The translations under genes and the position numbers were made by a program. Below the pieces are notes generated by a model that was given only the letters and a program-made list of their open reading frames with translations, was not told the origin of the DNA and searched no databases. From contig NZ_CP033932.1 of NCBI RefSeq assembly GCF_003815975.1, positions 558,001 through 622,000 of the forward strand: a stretch of DNA of 64,000 bases, given 5' to 3'. Below, in pieces: positions 38,414 to 48,468 of this stretch (position 1 is its first letter; each line of letters opens with the position of its first letter). This stretch comes from Chryseobacterium bernardetii. Lineage in GTDB: Bacteria; Bacteroidota; Bacteroidia; Flavobacteriales; Weeksellaceae.

Positions 38414-38974
38414 TTATATGATACTATTCTTTTTAAACCATTCAGCATAAGCCTCTACTGCCTTCTGAAGAAAACCTTTCACATCTTCATCTTTTAAATC
38501 CCCGTTTTCATCCCAAACCTTATCAATATGTGGAAGATAAACTTCCGGTTGCTGCATTACTGGAATATTAAGGAAAACAAGACTTTGCCTAAGATGATGG
38601 TTAGCACCAAATGCAGATAAATTCCCTGGTGAATTACTGAATACTGCTCCTGGTTTTCCATCCCAAACACTTTTGCCAGCCGGCCTTGAGCCGATATCTA
38701 TTGCATTCTTTAATGCAGCAGGAACTGACCTGTTATGTTCTGGTGTAATAAAAATAACACCCGCTAATTTTCTTATCTCGTCCCTGAATTTCACATAAGA
38801 CTCAGGAACCTCATTATAATCATCAAAATCCTGGTTGTATATTGGTAAACTGTCTATTGAAATGATTTTAAATTCAAAACCCTGTGGCGCCATAGGAAGC
38901 AGGGCCTTTGCTATTTTTTTAGAGAAAGATTCTTTCCGTAAACTGCCTGCGATAAGTCCGATTACTGTATTCAT
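38414..38974 (-). CDS. NADPH-dependent FMN reductase-like flavoprotein
   Basis: 186 residues from Met at 38974 (MNTVIGLIAGSLRKESFSKK); an upstream ATG at 39019 adds a non-conserved stretch. The flavodoxin-like GSLRKESFSKK loop binds FMN phosphate, then FITPEHNRSVPAALKNAID is the family core, as in ChrR/YieF quinone reductases. Cytosolic, probably protects against quinones or metals. First host gene after the prophage. Confidence 0.88.
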   Translation of the reverse strand: MNTVIGLIAGSLRKESFSKKIAKALLPMAPQGFEFKIISIDSLPIYNQDFDDYNEVPESYVKFRDEIRKLAGVIFITPEHNRSVPAALKNAIDIGSRPAGKSVWDGKPGAVFSNSPGNLSAFGANHHLRQSLVFLNIPVMQQPEVYLPHIDKVWDENGDLKDEDVKGFLQKAVEAYAEWFKKNSII

Positions 38975-39063
38975 ATGATAATATTTAGGTGATTGATATA
39001 TTGTTGACAGCAAAAACAATGCGAAACACCTATTATTTTGAAGATCAAAATATAAAAGGTTCC

Positions 39064-39705
39064 CTAAGGTGCCTTCAGAATATTATCTCTATAAAACTCA
39101 TATAGCACATCAATATTGGCAGAGCAGAGTATTGGAATTGCCTTTTCAAGAATATTCTCATCCCAATCCCACCATTTCATTTCAAGCAATAATGCAATAT
39201 AATACTCGCTAAACCTTTTCCTGATGGGTTTTGCAGGATTACCACCTACAATAGTATAAGACTCCACATCCTTTGTCACCAATGCACGGCTGCCGATAAC
39301 AGCCCCATCACCTATTTTAACCCCAGCCATAATCATAGCTTCTGTGCCAATCCATACATCGTTTCCAACAACAGTATCTCCTGCCAATTCGAAAGCATCC
39401 TTGCTGTCTTGGAAACATTCTATTTCAGACATATAATAGAAGGGAAAACTTGAAATCCAGTCATAACGATGTCCCTGATTTCCACACATAATAAAACTGG
39501 CACCACTTCCAATGGAACAATAAGAACCGATGATTAACTTATCAACATCATCCCTGTCCGGAAGAAGATAACGGGCACAGTCATCAAAGGAGTGGCCGTG
39601 ATAATATCCGGAATAATAAGAATACTTACCGGCAATAATATTGGGATTTCGAATATGGTCTTTTATGATTTTGCCTTTAAAAGGACTTTCAAAGAAATTT
39701 TTCAT
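39064..39705 (-). CDS. catB: type B chloramphenicol O-acetyltransferase
   Basis: 213 residues, normal for Cat[21 protein letters not shown], then [40 protein letters not shown] (His in NQGHR is the catalytic base), and [20 protein letters not shown] are very close to integron CatB proteins as I recall them. Left-handed beta-helix, trimeric; acetylates chloramphenicol with acetyl-CoA. Chromosomal here, no integron or IS around, but next to the prophage end. Resistance is inferred, not shown. Confidence 0.9.
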   Translation of the reverse strand: MKNFFESPFKGKIIKDHIRNPNIIAGKYSYYSGYYHGHSFDDCARYLLPDRDDVDKLIIGSYCSIGSGASFIMCGNQGHRYDWISSFPFYYMSEIECFQDSKDAFELAGDTVVGNDVWIGTEAMIMAGVKIGDGAVIGSRALVTKDVESYTIVGGNPAKPIRKRFSEYYIALLLEMKWWDWDENILEKAIPILCSANIDVLYEFYRDNILKAP

Positions 39706-40053
39706 TTTTTAGCTTTTAAATATAAGATAATAATAAGAAGAACAGCTATAAGCCATTCCTAAAAAGATTATTTGTTATTTAAAAAAGCTAACGTGTTAAT
39801 TTCATAACACACAAATATAGATAAAAAATGACAAACTTTTTCTTCATTTTTGTTCCAAAAGTCGCAAAACCCGACCCTTTTTAAACGTTTTATTCACAAA
39901 ACAAGCCAGCTCATCAGAAAATAAAAATTAAACCTCTCTAATACAACCCAATATAAATAGCTGAAAACTAAAAGACTAAACTTATAAGATCTAAAATGAG
40001 GGTACTCTATCCACAAAAAAGACTAAAAAAATGTTTTATCGTCAAGAATTTTA

Positions 40054-40061
40054 TATATTTG
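40054..40061 (+). promoter_or_regulatory. -7 promoter element of acpP
   Basis: TATATTTG, exact match, 31 nt before the acpP ATG at 40093. The remaining intergenic stretch from 39706 is AT-rich and shows no gene or clear repeat. Confidence 0.55.
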
Positions 40062-40092
40062 CACCATCTAACAATTAAAAAAATAATTTACT

Positions 40093-40332
40093 ATGTCAGA
40101 CATTGCATCAAGAGTAAAAGCTATCATCGCTGATAAGCTTGACGTTGAAGAAACAGAAGTAACTCCTGAAGCTAGCTTCACTAACGATTTAGGAGCAGAT
40201 TCACTAGATACAGTTGAATTAATCATGGAATTTGAAAAAGAATTCAATATTCAAATCCCTGATGATCAAGCTGAAAAAATTACTACTGTAGGACACGCTA
40301 TCGCTTACATCGAAGAAGTAGTAAATAAATAA
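40093..40332 (+). CDS. acpP: acyl carrier protein
   Basis: 79 residues, the normal size. The phosphopantetheine attachment Ser lies in [19 protein letters not shown] (DSL motif), preceded by [18 protein letters not shown]. Carries growing acyl chains in fatty acid synthesis; followed by fabF after 35 nt in the usual order. Confidence 0.97.
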   Translation: MSDIASRVKAIIADKLDVEETEVTPEASFTNDLGADSLDTVELIMEFEKEFNIQIPDDQAEKITTVGHAIAYIEEVVNK

Positions 40333-40367
40333 TATTCTTCAACAAAAAAAGAAATTAAACAAAGTTT

Positions 40368-41612
40368 ATGGAATTAAAAAGAGTAGTTGTAACAGGTTTT
40401 GGAGCAATAACACCAATAGGAAATAATGCAAAAGAATACTGGGAAAATCTTGTAAAAGGTGAGAGCGGAGCCGCTCCGATTACTCTTTTTGATGCCACAA
40501 ACTTTAAAACCAAGTTCGCATGTGAGGTAAAAAACTTCGATCCGCTACAGCATTTCGATAAGAAAGAAGCTAAAAAAATGGACCGAAATACCCAATTGGG
40601 ACTTGTTGCTGCTAGAGAAGCAGTAGAGCACTCCGGTATTATTGAAGGTAATGTAGATAAAAACAGAGTTGGTGTAATTTGGGGCTCCGGAATCGGAGGT
40701 CTGGAAACATTTGAAACGGAAGTTTTAGGATGGGCCAATACGGAAATTCCTAGATTTAATCCCTTTTTTATTCCTAAAATGATTGCAGATATGACCCCTG
40801 GTCAGATCTCCATTGAATATGGTTTCCATGGACCGAATTATACAACCGTATCTGCATGTGCATCTTCAGCTAATGCTATAATTGATTCCAAGATGCTTAT
40901 CCAGTTAGGAAAAGCGGACGTTATTGTGTGCGGTGGCTCAGAAGCAGCCGTTACAGCAAGTGGTGTCGGTGGATTTAATGCAATGATGGCACTTTCTACA
41001 AGAAACGATGATCCAAAAACAGCTTCAAGACCTTTCGACAAAGACAGAGATGGATTTGTACTGGGAGAAGGAGCAGGATGTATTATTCTTGAAGAATACG
41101 AACACGCGGTAAAACGTGGTGCTACAATTTATGCAGAATTATTAGGAGGCGGTATGAGTGCAGACGCATATCATATGACGGCTCCTCACCCTGAAGGCCT
41201 TGGCGCTTATCTGGTAATGAAAAACTGTTTGGAAGACGCAGGTTTAACTGCTGATGAAGTAGATCATATCAACATGCATGGTACCTCTACTCCATTAGGA
41301 GACATCGCAGAATCCAACGCAATTTCTAAATTATTAGGCGAGCACGCTTATGATATTCAGATCAATTCTACAAAATCAATGACAGGTCACCTTTTAGGAG
41401 CGGCCGGTGTTATTGAAGCTATTGCTGCATTAGGAACTATTATTCATGGTGTTGTTCCTCCTACCATTAACCATTTTACTGATGATGAAAAGATAGACAG
41501 CAGACTAAACTTTACGTTTAATACAGCTGTGAAGAAAGATGTAAAAGTAGCCATGAGCAATACTTTTGGATTTGGCGGGCACAATGCTTGCGTTCTATTT
41601 AAGAAAATCTAA
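40368..41612 (+). CDS. fabF: beta-ketoacyl-ACP synthase II
   Basis: 414 residues. Catalytic Cys in VSACASSANAI, first His in INMHGTSTPLGD, second in STKSMTGHLLGAAG; C-terminal SNTFGFGGHNACVLF. Condenses acyl-ACP with malonyl-ACP. Complete and of normal length. Confidence 0.97.
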   Translation: MELKRVVVTGFGAITPIGNNAKEYWENLVKGESGAAPITLFDATNFKTKFACEVKNFDPLQHFDKKEAKKMDRNTQLGLVAAREAVEHSGIIEGNVDKNRVGVIWGSGIGGLETFETEVLGWANTEIPRFNPFFIPKMIADMTPGQISIEYGFHGPNYTTVSACASSANAIIDSKMLIQLGKADVIVCGGSEAAVTASGVGGFNAMMALSTRNDDPKTASRPFDKDRDGFVLGEGAGCIILEEYEHAVKRGATIYAELLGGGMSADAYHMTAPHPEGLGAYLVMKNCLEDAGLTADEVDHINMHGTSTPLGDIAESNAISKLLGEHAYDIQINSTKSMTGHLLGAAGVIEAIAALGTIIHGVVPPTINHFTDDEKIDSRLNFTFNTAVKKDVKVAMSNTFGFGGHNACVLFKKI

Positions 41613-41621
41613 ATTCAATGA

Positions 41622-42386
41622 ATGGAGTTACAGAAATACTTTTCTAAATTCCTTCTCAAAAAAAGAAAAAGACAATTAACGGAAAGAGATTATTTTCTCA
41701 GTACCGAACTTAGAAAAGTTCTGGGTACAGAGGTACAAAATATTGCTCTTTACCGCGAGGCTTTTTCTTTGAAAAATTCTTCTAAAAATCAAGACAGCAA
41801 TTATGAAAGGCTTGAATTTTTGGGAGATTCTGTTTTGGGTACAATTATTTCTTGTCATTTGTTCCAGACTTATCCTCAGGCTAATGAAGGGTATTTGACA
41901 CAAATGAAATCCAAGATTGTTAATAGGAAAAATCTTAATAAATTAGGGGAAGACCTTAAGCTTACGGATCTGCTGCAGAAGCAGAATAATTCTTCGGCTC
42001 TTGGCGAAAATATCTCAGGTAACTTATTTGAAGCCTTAATTGGTGCTGTTTATCTGGACTTTCATTATGAAACTTGCAAAAAGATCATTCTGGAAAAACT
42101 TCTGACGCCTTCCGAGATTAACAAACTTGAGAACAAAATTGTCAGCTACAAAGGTCTCCTGCTCGAATGGAGCCAGAAGAAGAAGGTAAATATAAAGTAC
42201 GAAACTTGCGAGGAAATACAGGCCAATAAGGCAGTCATGTTCCGTTGTCATGTATGGTTTGGAGATGAAAAGATTGCCAATGCTACAGAAACCTCCAAGA
42301 AAAAGGCTGAAGAAAAAGCAGCACAGAGGGCTTTTTATATTTTAAATAAAAAAGAAAATATACTTGGAAATTCAAAAACTTTATGA
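41622..42386 (+). CDS. rnc: ribonuclease III
   Basis: 254 residues. RNase III signature NYERLEFLGDSVLGTIISCH, second acidic site in NLFEALIGAVYLD, then a dsRBD (YKGLLLEWSQKKKVNIKY; KKKAEEKAAQRAF). Cleaves double-stranded RNA in rRNA maturation. 9 nt downstream of fabF. Its end overlaps the next gene by 23 nt. Confidence 0.95.
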   Translation: MELQKYFSKFLLKKRKRQLTERDYFLSTELRKVLGTEVQNIALYREAFSLKNSSKNQDSNYERLEFLGDSVLGTIISCHLFQTYPQANEGYLTQMKSKIVNRKNLNKLGEDLKLTDLLQKQNNSSALGENISGNLFEALIGAVYLDFHYETCKKIILEKLLTPSEINKLENKIVSYKGLLLEWSQKKKVNIKYETCEEIQANKAVMFRCHVWFGDEKIANATETSKKKAEEKAAQRAFYILNKKENILGNSKTL

Positions 42387-42837
42387 TCTTGATGATATAG
42401 AATTTGAAGATATTGCCATAGGATTGGTAAGATTAGCAAAAGATATACCCGCTCATGAGTTTTTCTATAAAATAAATCATCTTAATAATCTGAGTTTTTC
42501 AAGAAAAAAAGATTTGGTCTTTCACGGGGATTATTATGATTACTTTTTTCCAAGATTTGAGGCCTATCATAAGTTTTCTAAGACCTGTTTTACTTTTATT
42601 TCCAATAAATCTTCTGAAAGTAAACAAAAAAAAGTTCAAACCGAGCTCTTTACAGAAGAAGAAAACATTAAATTTTTATTAAATAATCAGGTAGATGTAG
42701 AATATATTTTGCATAGTTCGGAACAGTTTCCTGATTTTTCCGTAATTTTGCTCCCTGAAAATCTTGTTTTTCCAATTCAAGATTATACACTGAGTTCTGA
42801 AGAGGAACTTTATCAAATTATCCAGTATTATGAATAA
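42364..42837 (+). CDS. IPExxxVDY family protein
   Basis: 157 residues starting with TTG (no ATG/GTG fits; the previous stop in frame is close upstream). N-terminal QKLYDLDDIEFEDIAIGLVR and FFPRFEAYHKFSKTCFTFIS match a flavobacterial family of unknown role always beside rnc and pyk. The signature IPExxxVDY itself is not clearly present here at the expected place. Translationally coupled to both neighbours (23 nt and 8 nt overlaps). Confidence 0.8.
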   Translation: MEIQKLYDLDDIEFEDIAIGLVRLAKDIPAHEFFYKINHLNNLSFSRKKDLVFHGDYYDYFFPRFEAYHKFSKTCFTFISNKSSESKQKKVQTELFTEEENIKFLLNNQVDVEYILHSSEQFPDFSVILLPENLVFPIQDYTLSSEEELYQIIQYYE

Positions 42838-44275
42838 GTATTTAAAGAAGACAAAAATTATCGCAACACTAGGGCCTGCTTCATCATCGAAGGAGGTAAT
42901 GTTAGATCTGATGAAGGCAGGTGTTGATATTTTCAGAATAAATTTTTCCCATGCAGATTACGACTTAGTTCGAAAAAATATTGAAATAATTAGAGAACTA
43001 AACAGCGAGTACGGTTATTCAGTGGGTATTTTAGGAGACCTTCAAGGCCCTAAGCTGAGAGTAGGAGTCGTAAAAGAAGGATCTTACCTGAATCCGGGAG
43101 ATATCCTTACCTTCACTAATGAAAAGATGGAGGGCGATTCTACCAAGGTATACATGACTTACCAACAGTTCCCACAGGACGTAAAAGTAGGAGAAAGAAT
43201 CCTTATTGACGATGGTAAACTTGTATTAGAAGTTACTGAGACTAACGAAGTAGATACTGTAAAGGCTAAAACCATCCAGGGAGGACCTTTAAGTTCTAAG
43301 AAGGGTGTAAACCTTCCTAATACACAGGTATCTCTTCCTGCATTAACAGAAAAGGATATACAGGATGCTAATTTTATGCTTGACATGGAGGTAGACTGGA
43401 TTGCCCTTTCTTTCGTACGTCATGCACAGGATATCATCGACCTGAAAGAATTAATTGCAAAACATCCGAATGGTAAATTCAAAACTCCGATTATTGCGAA
43501 GATTGAAAAGCCTGAAGGGGTTAAAAATATTGACGAAATCTTACTGGAATGTGATGGCCTAATGGTTGCCCGTGGTGACCTGGGGGTTGAAGTTCCAATG
43601 GAAGAAGTTCCTGCTATCCAGAAAAATCTGGTAGAGAAAGCAAGATTTTACTCTAAGCCTGTAATCATTGCAACTCAGATGATGGAAACAATGATCAACA
43701 GCTTAACGCCAACCAGAGCGGAAGTGAATGACGTTGCCAATTCTGTATTAGATGGAGCTGATGCCGTAATGCTTTCAGGAGAAACTTCTGTAGGAAGATA
43801 CCCAGTACAGGTAGTGGAAAACATGGCTAAAATTGTGAAAAACATTGAGACCACCCACTTCTACCAACATAAAAACGAACCTATTGAGAAAGACTATAAC
43901 TGCATCGATGAACGGTTCATTACGAACAGGGTATGTCTTGCAGCCGTAAGAATTGCAAAAACAACCAATGTTTCTGCTATCGTTACGCTGACCCATTCTG
44001 GTTACACCGCTTTCCAGCTTGCAGCACACAGACCCAACTCTCACATCATCGTGTACAGTGGCAACAGAAGAGTAATTACAATGCTGAACCTTCTTTGGGG
44101 TGTTCACGCTTACTATTATGATATGAAAAAGTCTACCGACGAAACAATCATTCAGGTAAATATGCTAACGCATAATTACGGTTACATTGAAACAGGAGAT
44201 TTTGTTATCAACATTAATGCTACTCCATCATACGAAGGTGGTAAAACAAATACGTTGAGATTAACAACAGTATAA
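42830..44275 (+). CDS. pyk: pyruvate kinase
   Basis: 481 residues. TKIIATLGPASSSKEVMLDL, DIFRINFSHADYD, PIIAKIEKPEGVKNIDEIL (catalytic Lys), GLMVARGDLGVEVPMEEVP, and ATQMMETMINSLTPTRAEV are the family's blocks. Last step of glycolysis. Overlaps the IPExxxVDY gene; the operon ends in a strong terminator. Confidence 0.97.
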   Translation: MNKYLKKTKIIATLGPASSSKEVMLDLMKAGVDIFRINFSHADYDLVRKNIEIIRELNSEYGYSVGILGDLQGPKLRVGVVKEGSYLNPGDILTFTNEKMEGDSTKVYMTYQQFPQDVKVGERILIDDGKLVLEVTETNEVDTVKAKTIQGGPLSSKKGVNLPNTQVSLPALTEKDIQDANFMLDMEVDWIALSFVRHAQDIIDLKELIAKHPNGKFKTPIIAKIEKPEGVKNIDEILLECDGLMVARGDLGVEVPMEEVPAIQKNLVEKARFYSKPVIIATQMMETMINSLTPTRAEVNDVANSVLDGADAVMLSGETSVGRYPVQVVENMAKIVKNIETTHFYQHKNEPIEKDYNCIDERFITNRVCLAAVRIAKTTNVSAIVTLTHSGYTAFQLAAHRPNSHIIVYSGNRRVITMLNLLWGVHAYYYDMKKSTDETIIQVNMLTHNYGYIETGDFVININATPSYEGGKTNTLRLTTV

Positions 44276-44300
44276 ACAAAATTACTTTTGTGAAAACATA

Positions 44301-44336
44301 AAAAAACTCCCGGAAATTAATTTCCGGGAGTTTTTT
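44301..44336 (+). terminator. terminator of the acpP-pyk operon
   Basis: AAAAAACTCCCGGAAAT pairs with ATTTCCGGGAGTTTTTT over 16 bp with TTA between, a perfect intrinsic terminator 25 nt after the pyk stop. Confidence 0.9.
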
Positions 44337-44433
44337 ATTCATCGGATCAGTATGTTGTTAAATATCAATAAAACTTAGTTCATAATCGAAAAATATAATT
44401 TATTGTATCTTTACCATAAAATTAATAACTAAC

Positions 44434-46845
44434 ATGAAAAAAATAATTTTCCTGTGTATTATAGTATTGGGAATAAGGATGTATTCTCAAAATAGCATTC
44501 TTACCTATGTTTTTTCAAAAACGACAGGAGTTACTTACACCCCTATTACAGGTGGTACCAAACTATTTCCATCGGGAACTAATTCAATATACGATGATGA
44601 AATATCGTCAGCAATTACCCTATCATCTCCTTTTACCTTTGGAGATGTTGCGGTTGATAAAGTTTATGTAAGTACCAATGGCTTTATAACCTTTGGAACT
44701 GCAGCTTCACCAACAAATTATACGCCACTAAACACTTCAGCAGGTGATCAGGGAGCCATATCAGCATTTGGTCAAAATGGAGGATTTAATCTATTAGATA
44801 ATCCTCAGCCAGCAACTAATCCCGAAATAAGATATCAGGATTTTGGAAATGAATTTGTTGTTCAATGGCAAAATCATTCAAGTCGTTCTAACGATCTTTC
44901 TAAAAGTCTTAATTTTCAAATCCGTTTAAATTATCTTACAGGAGTTATTAACATTATTTATGGAAACTGTTCTGATCCAGGACCTGGATCTGCAGGCCCT
45001 CAGGTAGGTATAAGAGGAAGTTCAACCTATAGTGTAGCCCCACTTACAATTTACAACATTCCAAAAGGGACAACCTGTGATTGGAGCCATGCTGTTACAG
45101 GACCATCCTCCTCAAGCAAGATGATCTTTTCTGATAATAATTATGAAAAGCATATTAAAATACCATCAGGATTGCAATATACCTGGACACCAGGTATTCA
45201 ATTACCTGTGACGAATATAAAACCTTTCGATTACCTACATGATATAACAAACAACAGTGCAAAAGTAAGTTGGGAAGCCGTATCGGGAGCCACCGCTTAT
45301 AATATTCAATATCGAACTATAGGAAACTGTGATTGGACTAACTTTAATGGAAATCCTGTTTCTACAACCAGTGCTACACTTACCGGATTGGATGAAGGTA
45401 CTAAATACCAAATCCGGATACAAGCTTTGAGAGGTAATATACAGTCAACATACTCACATATTGCAAAGGCAACAGGAATGGGAGGCTATAGCGTAGAAGG
45501 ATATTCTGTTGCGACAAAAACAACCTGTCCTGTACAAATTAGTCCAGAATCTCCTTCTAGTGGACCAAATTTTTTCACCATAAACTGGTATCCAAATTTC
45601 TCTTTCGGAGTACCACAAAAAGGATATGAATATTATTATAGTTTATCACCTGTCCGCCCAGCAAATAATGCCATTCCATCAGGTTCACTACCTTCTCAGG
45701 GACCTTTTAATTCAGTAACTATATCAGGATTAGAACCTGAAACTAAATATTATTATTGGATAAGAGGAAACTGTGATGATGTTCATAAAGGACCATGGTC
45801 TGATACAGATATTGTATCAACAAGCTCTCTTTGTGTTACCAATCCAACTGTTTTAAATAACACCCCCGGGATAAATCTACCACCACAAATAAAATGGAAT
45901 CTGATACCAGGCGCAATAGGGTATCAATTAAAAATAGGAACTACACCAGGCGGAAATGATGTAGTAGATACTAACCTTACAGGTGATGTAAATAGCTATA
46001 CTATCAATACGCCATTAGCTAGTTATACAACATACTATTTTTCTATAGTGAGCTATACAGCCACATCTTCCAATCCAACAACACCTTGCTCTATTTTCAG
46101 CTTTACAACACCCTGTAATGCTTTTAATATCCCTTACTCTATAGATTTTGAAAATGTAAGTATACCATACATCCCAGCCTGTACTTCAGTCACAACTACA
46201 TGGAAGACATCAAATGGCAGTGCTCCTTTTGACTCCAATACAAAAGTTATGAGATTTAATACTATGAATTATTCAGAATCATGGTTCTTTACAAATAGTA
46301 TAAATCTAACTGCAGGAAAGACCTATAATATTTCTTTTAAATATGCTAAAGGGGGCCCTTATCAGGAAAAGTTAAAAGTAGCATACGGAACTTTACCTAC
46401 AACAGCAGGCATGACCAATACAATTGCAGACTACCCTAATATCATAAATAATAATGTTAATTCAGAATCGATTAATATTACACCTACAGCTTCAGGAAAT
46501 TACTATTTGGGATTCTATATCTATTCTCAAAATGATATTAAATATTATGATTTAATGATTGATGACATTAATATTAAAGAAGCATCAACCCTTAATGTAA
46601 TTGAAACTTTAGATAATAAAGGCAGCATTAAAATATATCCAAACCCATTCTCCGAAAATATTACTATCTCAGATATTACAAATGTTACAAATATTTCGGT
46701 TGTTGATATAGCAGGGAAATTATTAAAAACATTTAATAAACAAACCTCATCACTTGATTTAAAAGATTTAGTCTCAGGTTCATATATGATTGTTCTGACA
46801 CTTAAAGATGGCTCCAATCAATCAGTGAAAATTATCAAGAAGTAA
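44434..46845 (+). CDS. T9SS-exported fibronectin type III surface protein
   Basis: 803 residues. Signal MKKIIFLCIIVLGIRMYSQ, an N-terminal beta-sandwich region (VYVSTNGFITFGTAASPTNY), three FN3-type domains (for example VSWEAVSGATAYNIQYRTIG), a jelly-roll-like region (WFFTNSINLTAGKTYNISFK), and a C-terminal type A sorting domain (GSIKIYPNPFSENITI...GSYMIVLTLKDGSNQSVKIIKK in part). Exported by the type IX system to the cell surface. A near-consensus -7 TATCTTTA lies at 44405-44412. Own terminator downstream. Confidence 0.9.
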   Translation: MKKIIFLCIIVLGIRMYSQNSILTYVFSKTTGVTYTPITGGTKLFPSGTNSIYDDEISSAITLSSPFTFGDVAVDKVYVSTNGFITFGTAASPTNYTPLNTSAGDQGAISAFGQNGGFNLLDNPQPATNPEIRYQDFGNEFVVQWQNHSSRSNDLSKSLNFQIRLNYLTGVINIIYGNCSDPGPGSAGPQVGIRGSSTYSVAPLTIYNIPKGTTCDWSHAVTGPSSSSKMIFSDNNYEKHIKIPSGLQYTWTPGIQLPVTNIKPFDYLHDITNNSAKVSWEAVSGATAYNIQYRTIGNCDWTNFNGNPVSTTSATLTGLDEGTKYQIRIQALRGNIQSTYSHIAKATGMGGYSVEGYSVATKTTCPVQISPESPSSGPNFFTINWYPNFSFGVPQKGYEYYYSLSPVRPANNAIPSGSLPSQGPFNSVTISGLEPETKYYYWIRGNCDDVHKGPWSDTDIVSTSSLCVTNPTVLNNTPGINLPPQIKWNLIPGAIGYQLKIGTTPGGNDVVDTNLTGDVNSYTINTPLASYTTYYFSIVSYTATSSNPTTPCSIFSFTTPCNAFNIPYSIDFENVSIPYIPACTSVTTTWKTSNGSAPFDSNTKVMRFNTMNYSESWFFTNSINLTAGKTYNISFKYAKGGPYQEKLKVAYGTLPTTAGMTNTIADYPNIINNNVNSESINITPTASGNYYLGFYIYSQNDIKYYDLMIDDINIKEASTLNVIETLDNKGSIKIYPNPFSENITISDITNVTNISVVDIAGKLLKTFNKQTSSLDLKDLVSGSYMIVLTLKDGSNQSVKIIKK

Positions 46846-46871
46846 TCTTCAATATAAATAGATGCAAAAAT

Positions 46872-46908
46872 AAATCCGTCTCATAGCAATAAACTATGAG
46901 ACGGATTT
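46872..46908. terminator. terminator
   Basis: AAATCCGTCTCATAG pairs with CTATGAGACGGATTT around a 7-nt loop (CAATAAA), followed by TT. It follows the T9SS gene by 26 nt. Confidence 0.85.
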
Positions 46909-46941
46909 TTATAATGTAAGTAGTTTAAATAAGGGGTAGTT

Positions 46942-47028
46942 TGTCATTGACTCCGTCGAATCTTCGATTTCTGAACGAAACATAGTAAAGTGAAGAATCT
47001 TACTGATTCTCGGCTTGTCAGAATGACA
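46942..47028. repeat. REP/MITE-like intergenic element (candidate)
   Basis: TGTCATTGAC at the left and GTCAGAATGACA at the right form imperfect terminal inverted repeats of an 87-nt non-coding stretch just before the aldehyde dehydrogenase stop. Flavobacterial genomes contain many dispersed elements starting GTCATTCTGA. No second copy is seen in this window. Confidence 0.35.
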
Positions 47029-47039
47029 GTATATACCTC

Positions 47040-48332
47040 TTAATTCCCTACAATCGTCTTTGCTGTTACAAATTCTTTTAAAGCCAGTAAAGAGAGCTCT
47101 GTTCCGTAACCTGAAGCCTTTGATCCGCCAAACGGAAAACGCGGGTCTGAACTAGTCATTCTGTTGATATTAACAGTTCCTGAATCAAGATTTTCAATAA
47201 AGAATAACTGACGGTCTTTATTTTGAGTCCAAACTGAGTTTGAAAGTCCGAAAGGAATATCATTAGCAATTCGTAGTGCTTCTTCAGCATCTTTTGCAAT
47301 CATGACCATTCCAAGAGGGCCAAAAAGCTCTTCTTTTAGAATCGGATTACCTTCTTTAACCCGGATTAATCCTGGCTTGAATTCATTTTCTGAAACTCTT
47401 TCCAGAGGGAGAATAATTTCGGCTCCATTTTCCAATGCTCTGTTGAACTGTGCTTCCAATTCATCAGCTAAGTCTGGCCTTGCCATTCCAGCTAACTTAG
47501 TTTCTTTATCGAAAGGATCTCCGATTTCGTACTTTTTATATTCTTCAATAAAAATAGGTAAAAACTGGTCTTCAATTTTTTCATCAAGGATAAATCTTTT
47601 AGCTGCTGTACAGGTTTGTCCACAGTTTTGAAGCCTTGATTTTACTCCGGCTTGTGCTGCCGCTTCAAGATCCGCATCTTCAAAAATGATGAATGCATCA
47701 CTTCCTCCCAGCTCAAGTAAAGATTTCTTGATATTTAATCCTGCAATTGAAGCTACTTCTCCACCTGCTTTTCCGCTACCAGTAAGGCTAACTCCTTTTA
47801 CAACTTCGTGTTCAAGGATCTCTTTTACAGCTTTGTGCCCTACTTCCAGGTTCTGAAATACTCCTTCCGGAAAACCTGCTTCCAAAAGAACTTCTTCAAT
47901 GGCATTCCCACTTCCGAAACAAATTGAGGCATGTTTTAAAACAATAGTGTTTCCTGCCAACATTGCAGGAACCGCAAACCTCAACACCTGCCAGAAAGGA
48001 AAATTCCAGGGCATTACTCCCAGTATTACTCCTTTTGGGGCATAATGAACTTCAGAATAAGAGAATTCGGATTGTATTTTTTCAGGTTTTAAAATGTTTT
48101 CGGCCTCTGCATAATAATTCATCATTAAAGCACATTTCTCCACCTCAGCAATGGATTCGGAAATGGGTTTATTCATTTCAGTAGTAATGATCCTTCCAAA
48201 TTTCTCTGAATTATTTTTTAATATTTCTGCGGCTTTTGCGATTAATTTCTGCTTTTCTTCAAACGGCACTTTTCGCCACACTGAAAACACTTCATCTGCT
48301 TTAATAAGCTTGTTTTCAATTAATTGTTCCAT
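47040..48332 (-). CDS. NAD(P)-dependent aldehyde dehydrogenase (succinate-semialdehyde dehydrogenase type)
   Basis: 430 residues. GVILGVMPWNFPFWQVLRFA, GSGKAGGEVASIAGLNIKKS, catalytic Glu in LELGGSDAFIIFEDAD, catalytic Cys in CGQTCTAAKRFI, and LFGPLGMVMIAKD are complete. It lacks part of the N-terminal arm of longer ALDHs. Closest type by eye is the GabD/SSADH group; substrate not proven. Divergent from nothing; minus-strand neighbour of hutG. Confidence 0.9.
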   Translation of the reverse strand: MEQLIENKLIKADEVFSVWRKVPFEEKQKLIAKAAEILKNNSEKFGRIITTEMNKPISESIAEVEKCALMMNYYAEAENILKPEKIQSEFSYSEVHYAPKGVILGVMPWNFPFWQVLRFAVPAMLAGNTIVLKHASICFGSGNAIEEVLLEAGFPEGVFQNLEVGHKAVKEILEHEVVKGVSLTGSGKAGGEVASIAGLNIKKSLLELGGSDAFIIFEDADLEAAAQAGVKSRLQNCGQTCTAAKRFILDEKIEDQFLPIFIEEYKKYEIGDPFDKETKLAGMARPDLADELEAQFNRALENGAEIILPLERVSENEFKPGLIRVKEGNPILKEELFGPLGMVMIAKDAEEALRIANDIPFGLSNSVWTQNKDRQLFFIENLDSGTVNINRMTSSDPRFPFGGSKASGYGTELSLLALKEFVTAKTIVGN

Positions 48333-48468
48333 AATATAATTTCTGTTTTAAATTCAGCTAATGAATTTATGAGCGCTTTTATTTAAAAGCACGATAAAGT
48401 CAGCAAATTCTATTCCTTAAGGGTCAACAAAAGAATGATTTTCTCTATCGGAAGAATATAGCTTTATC

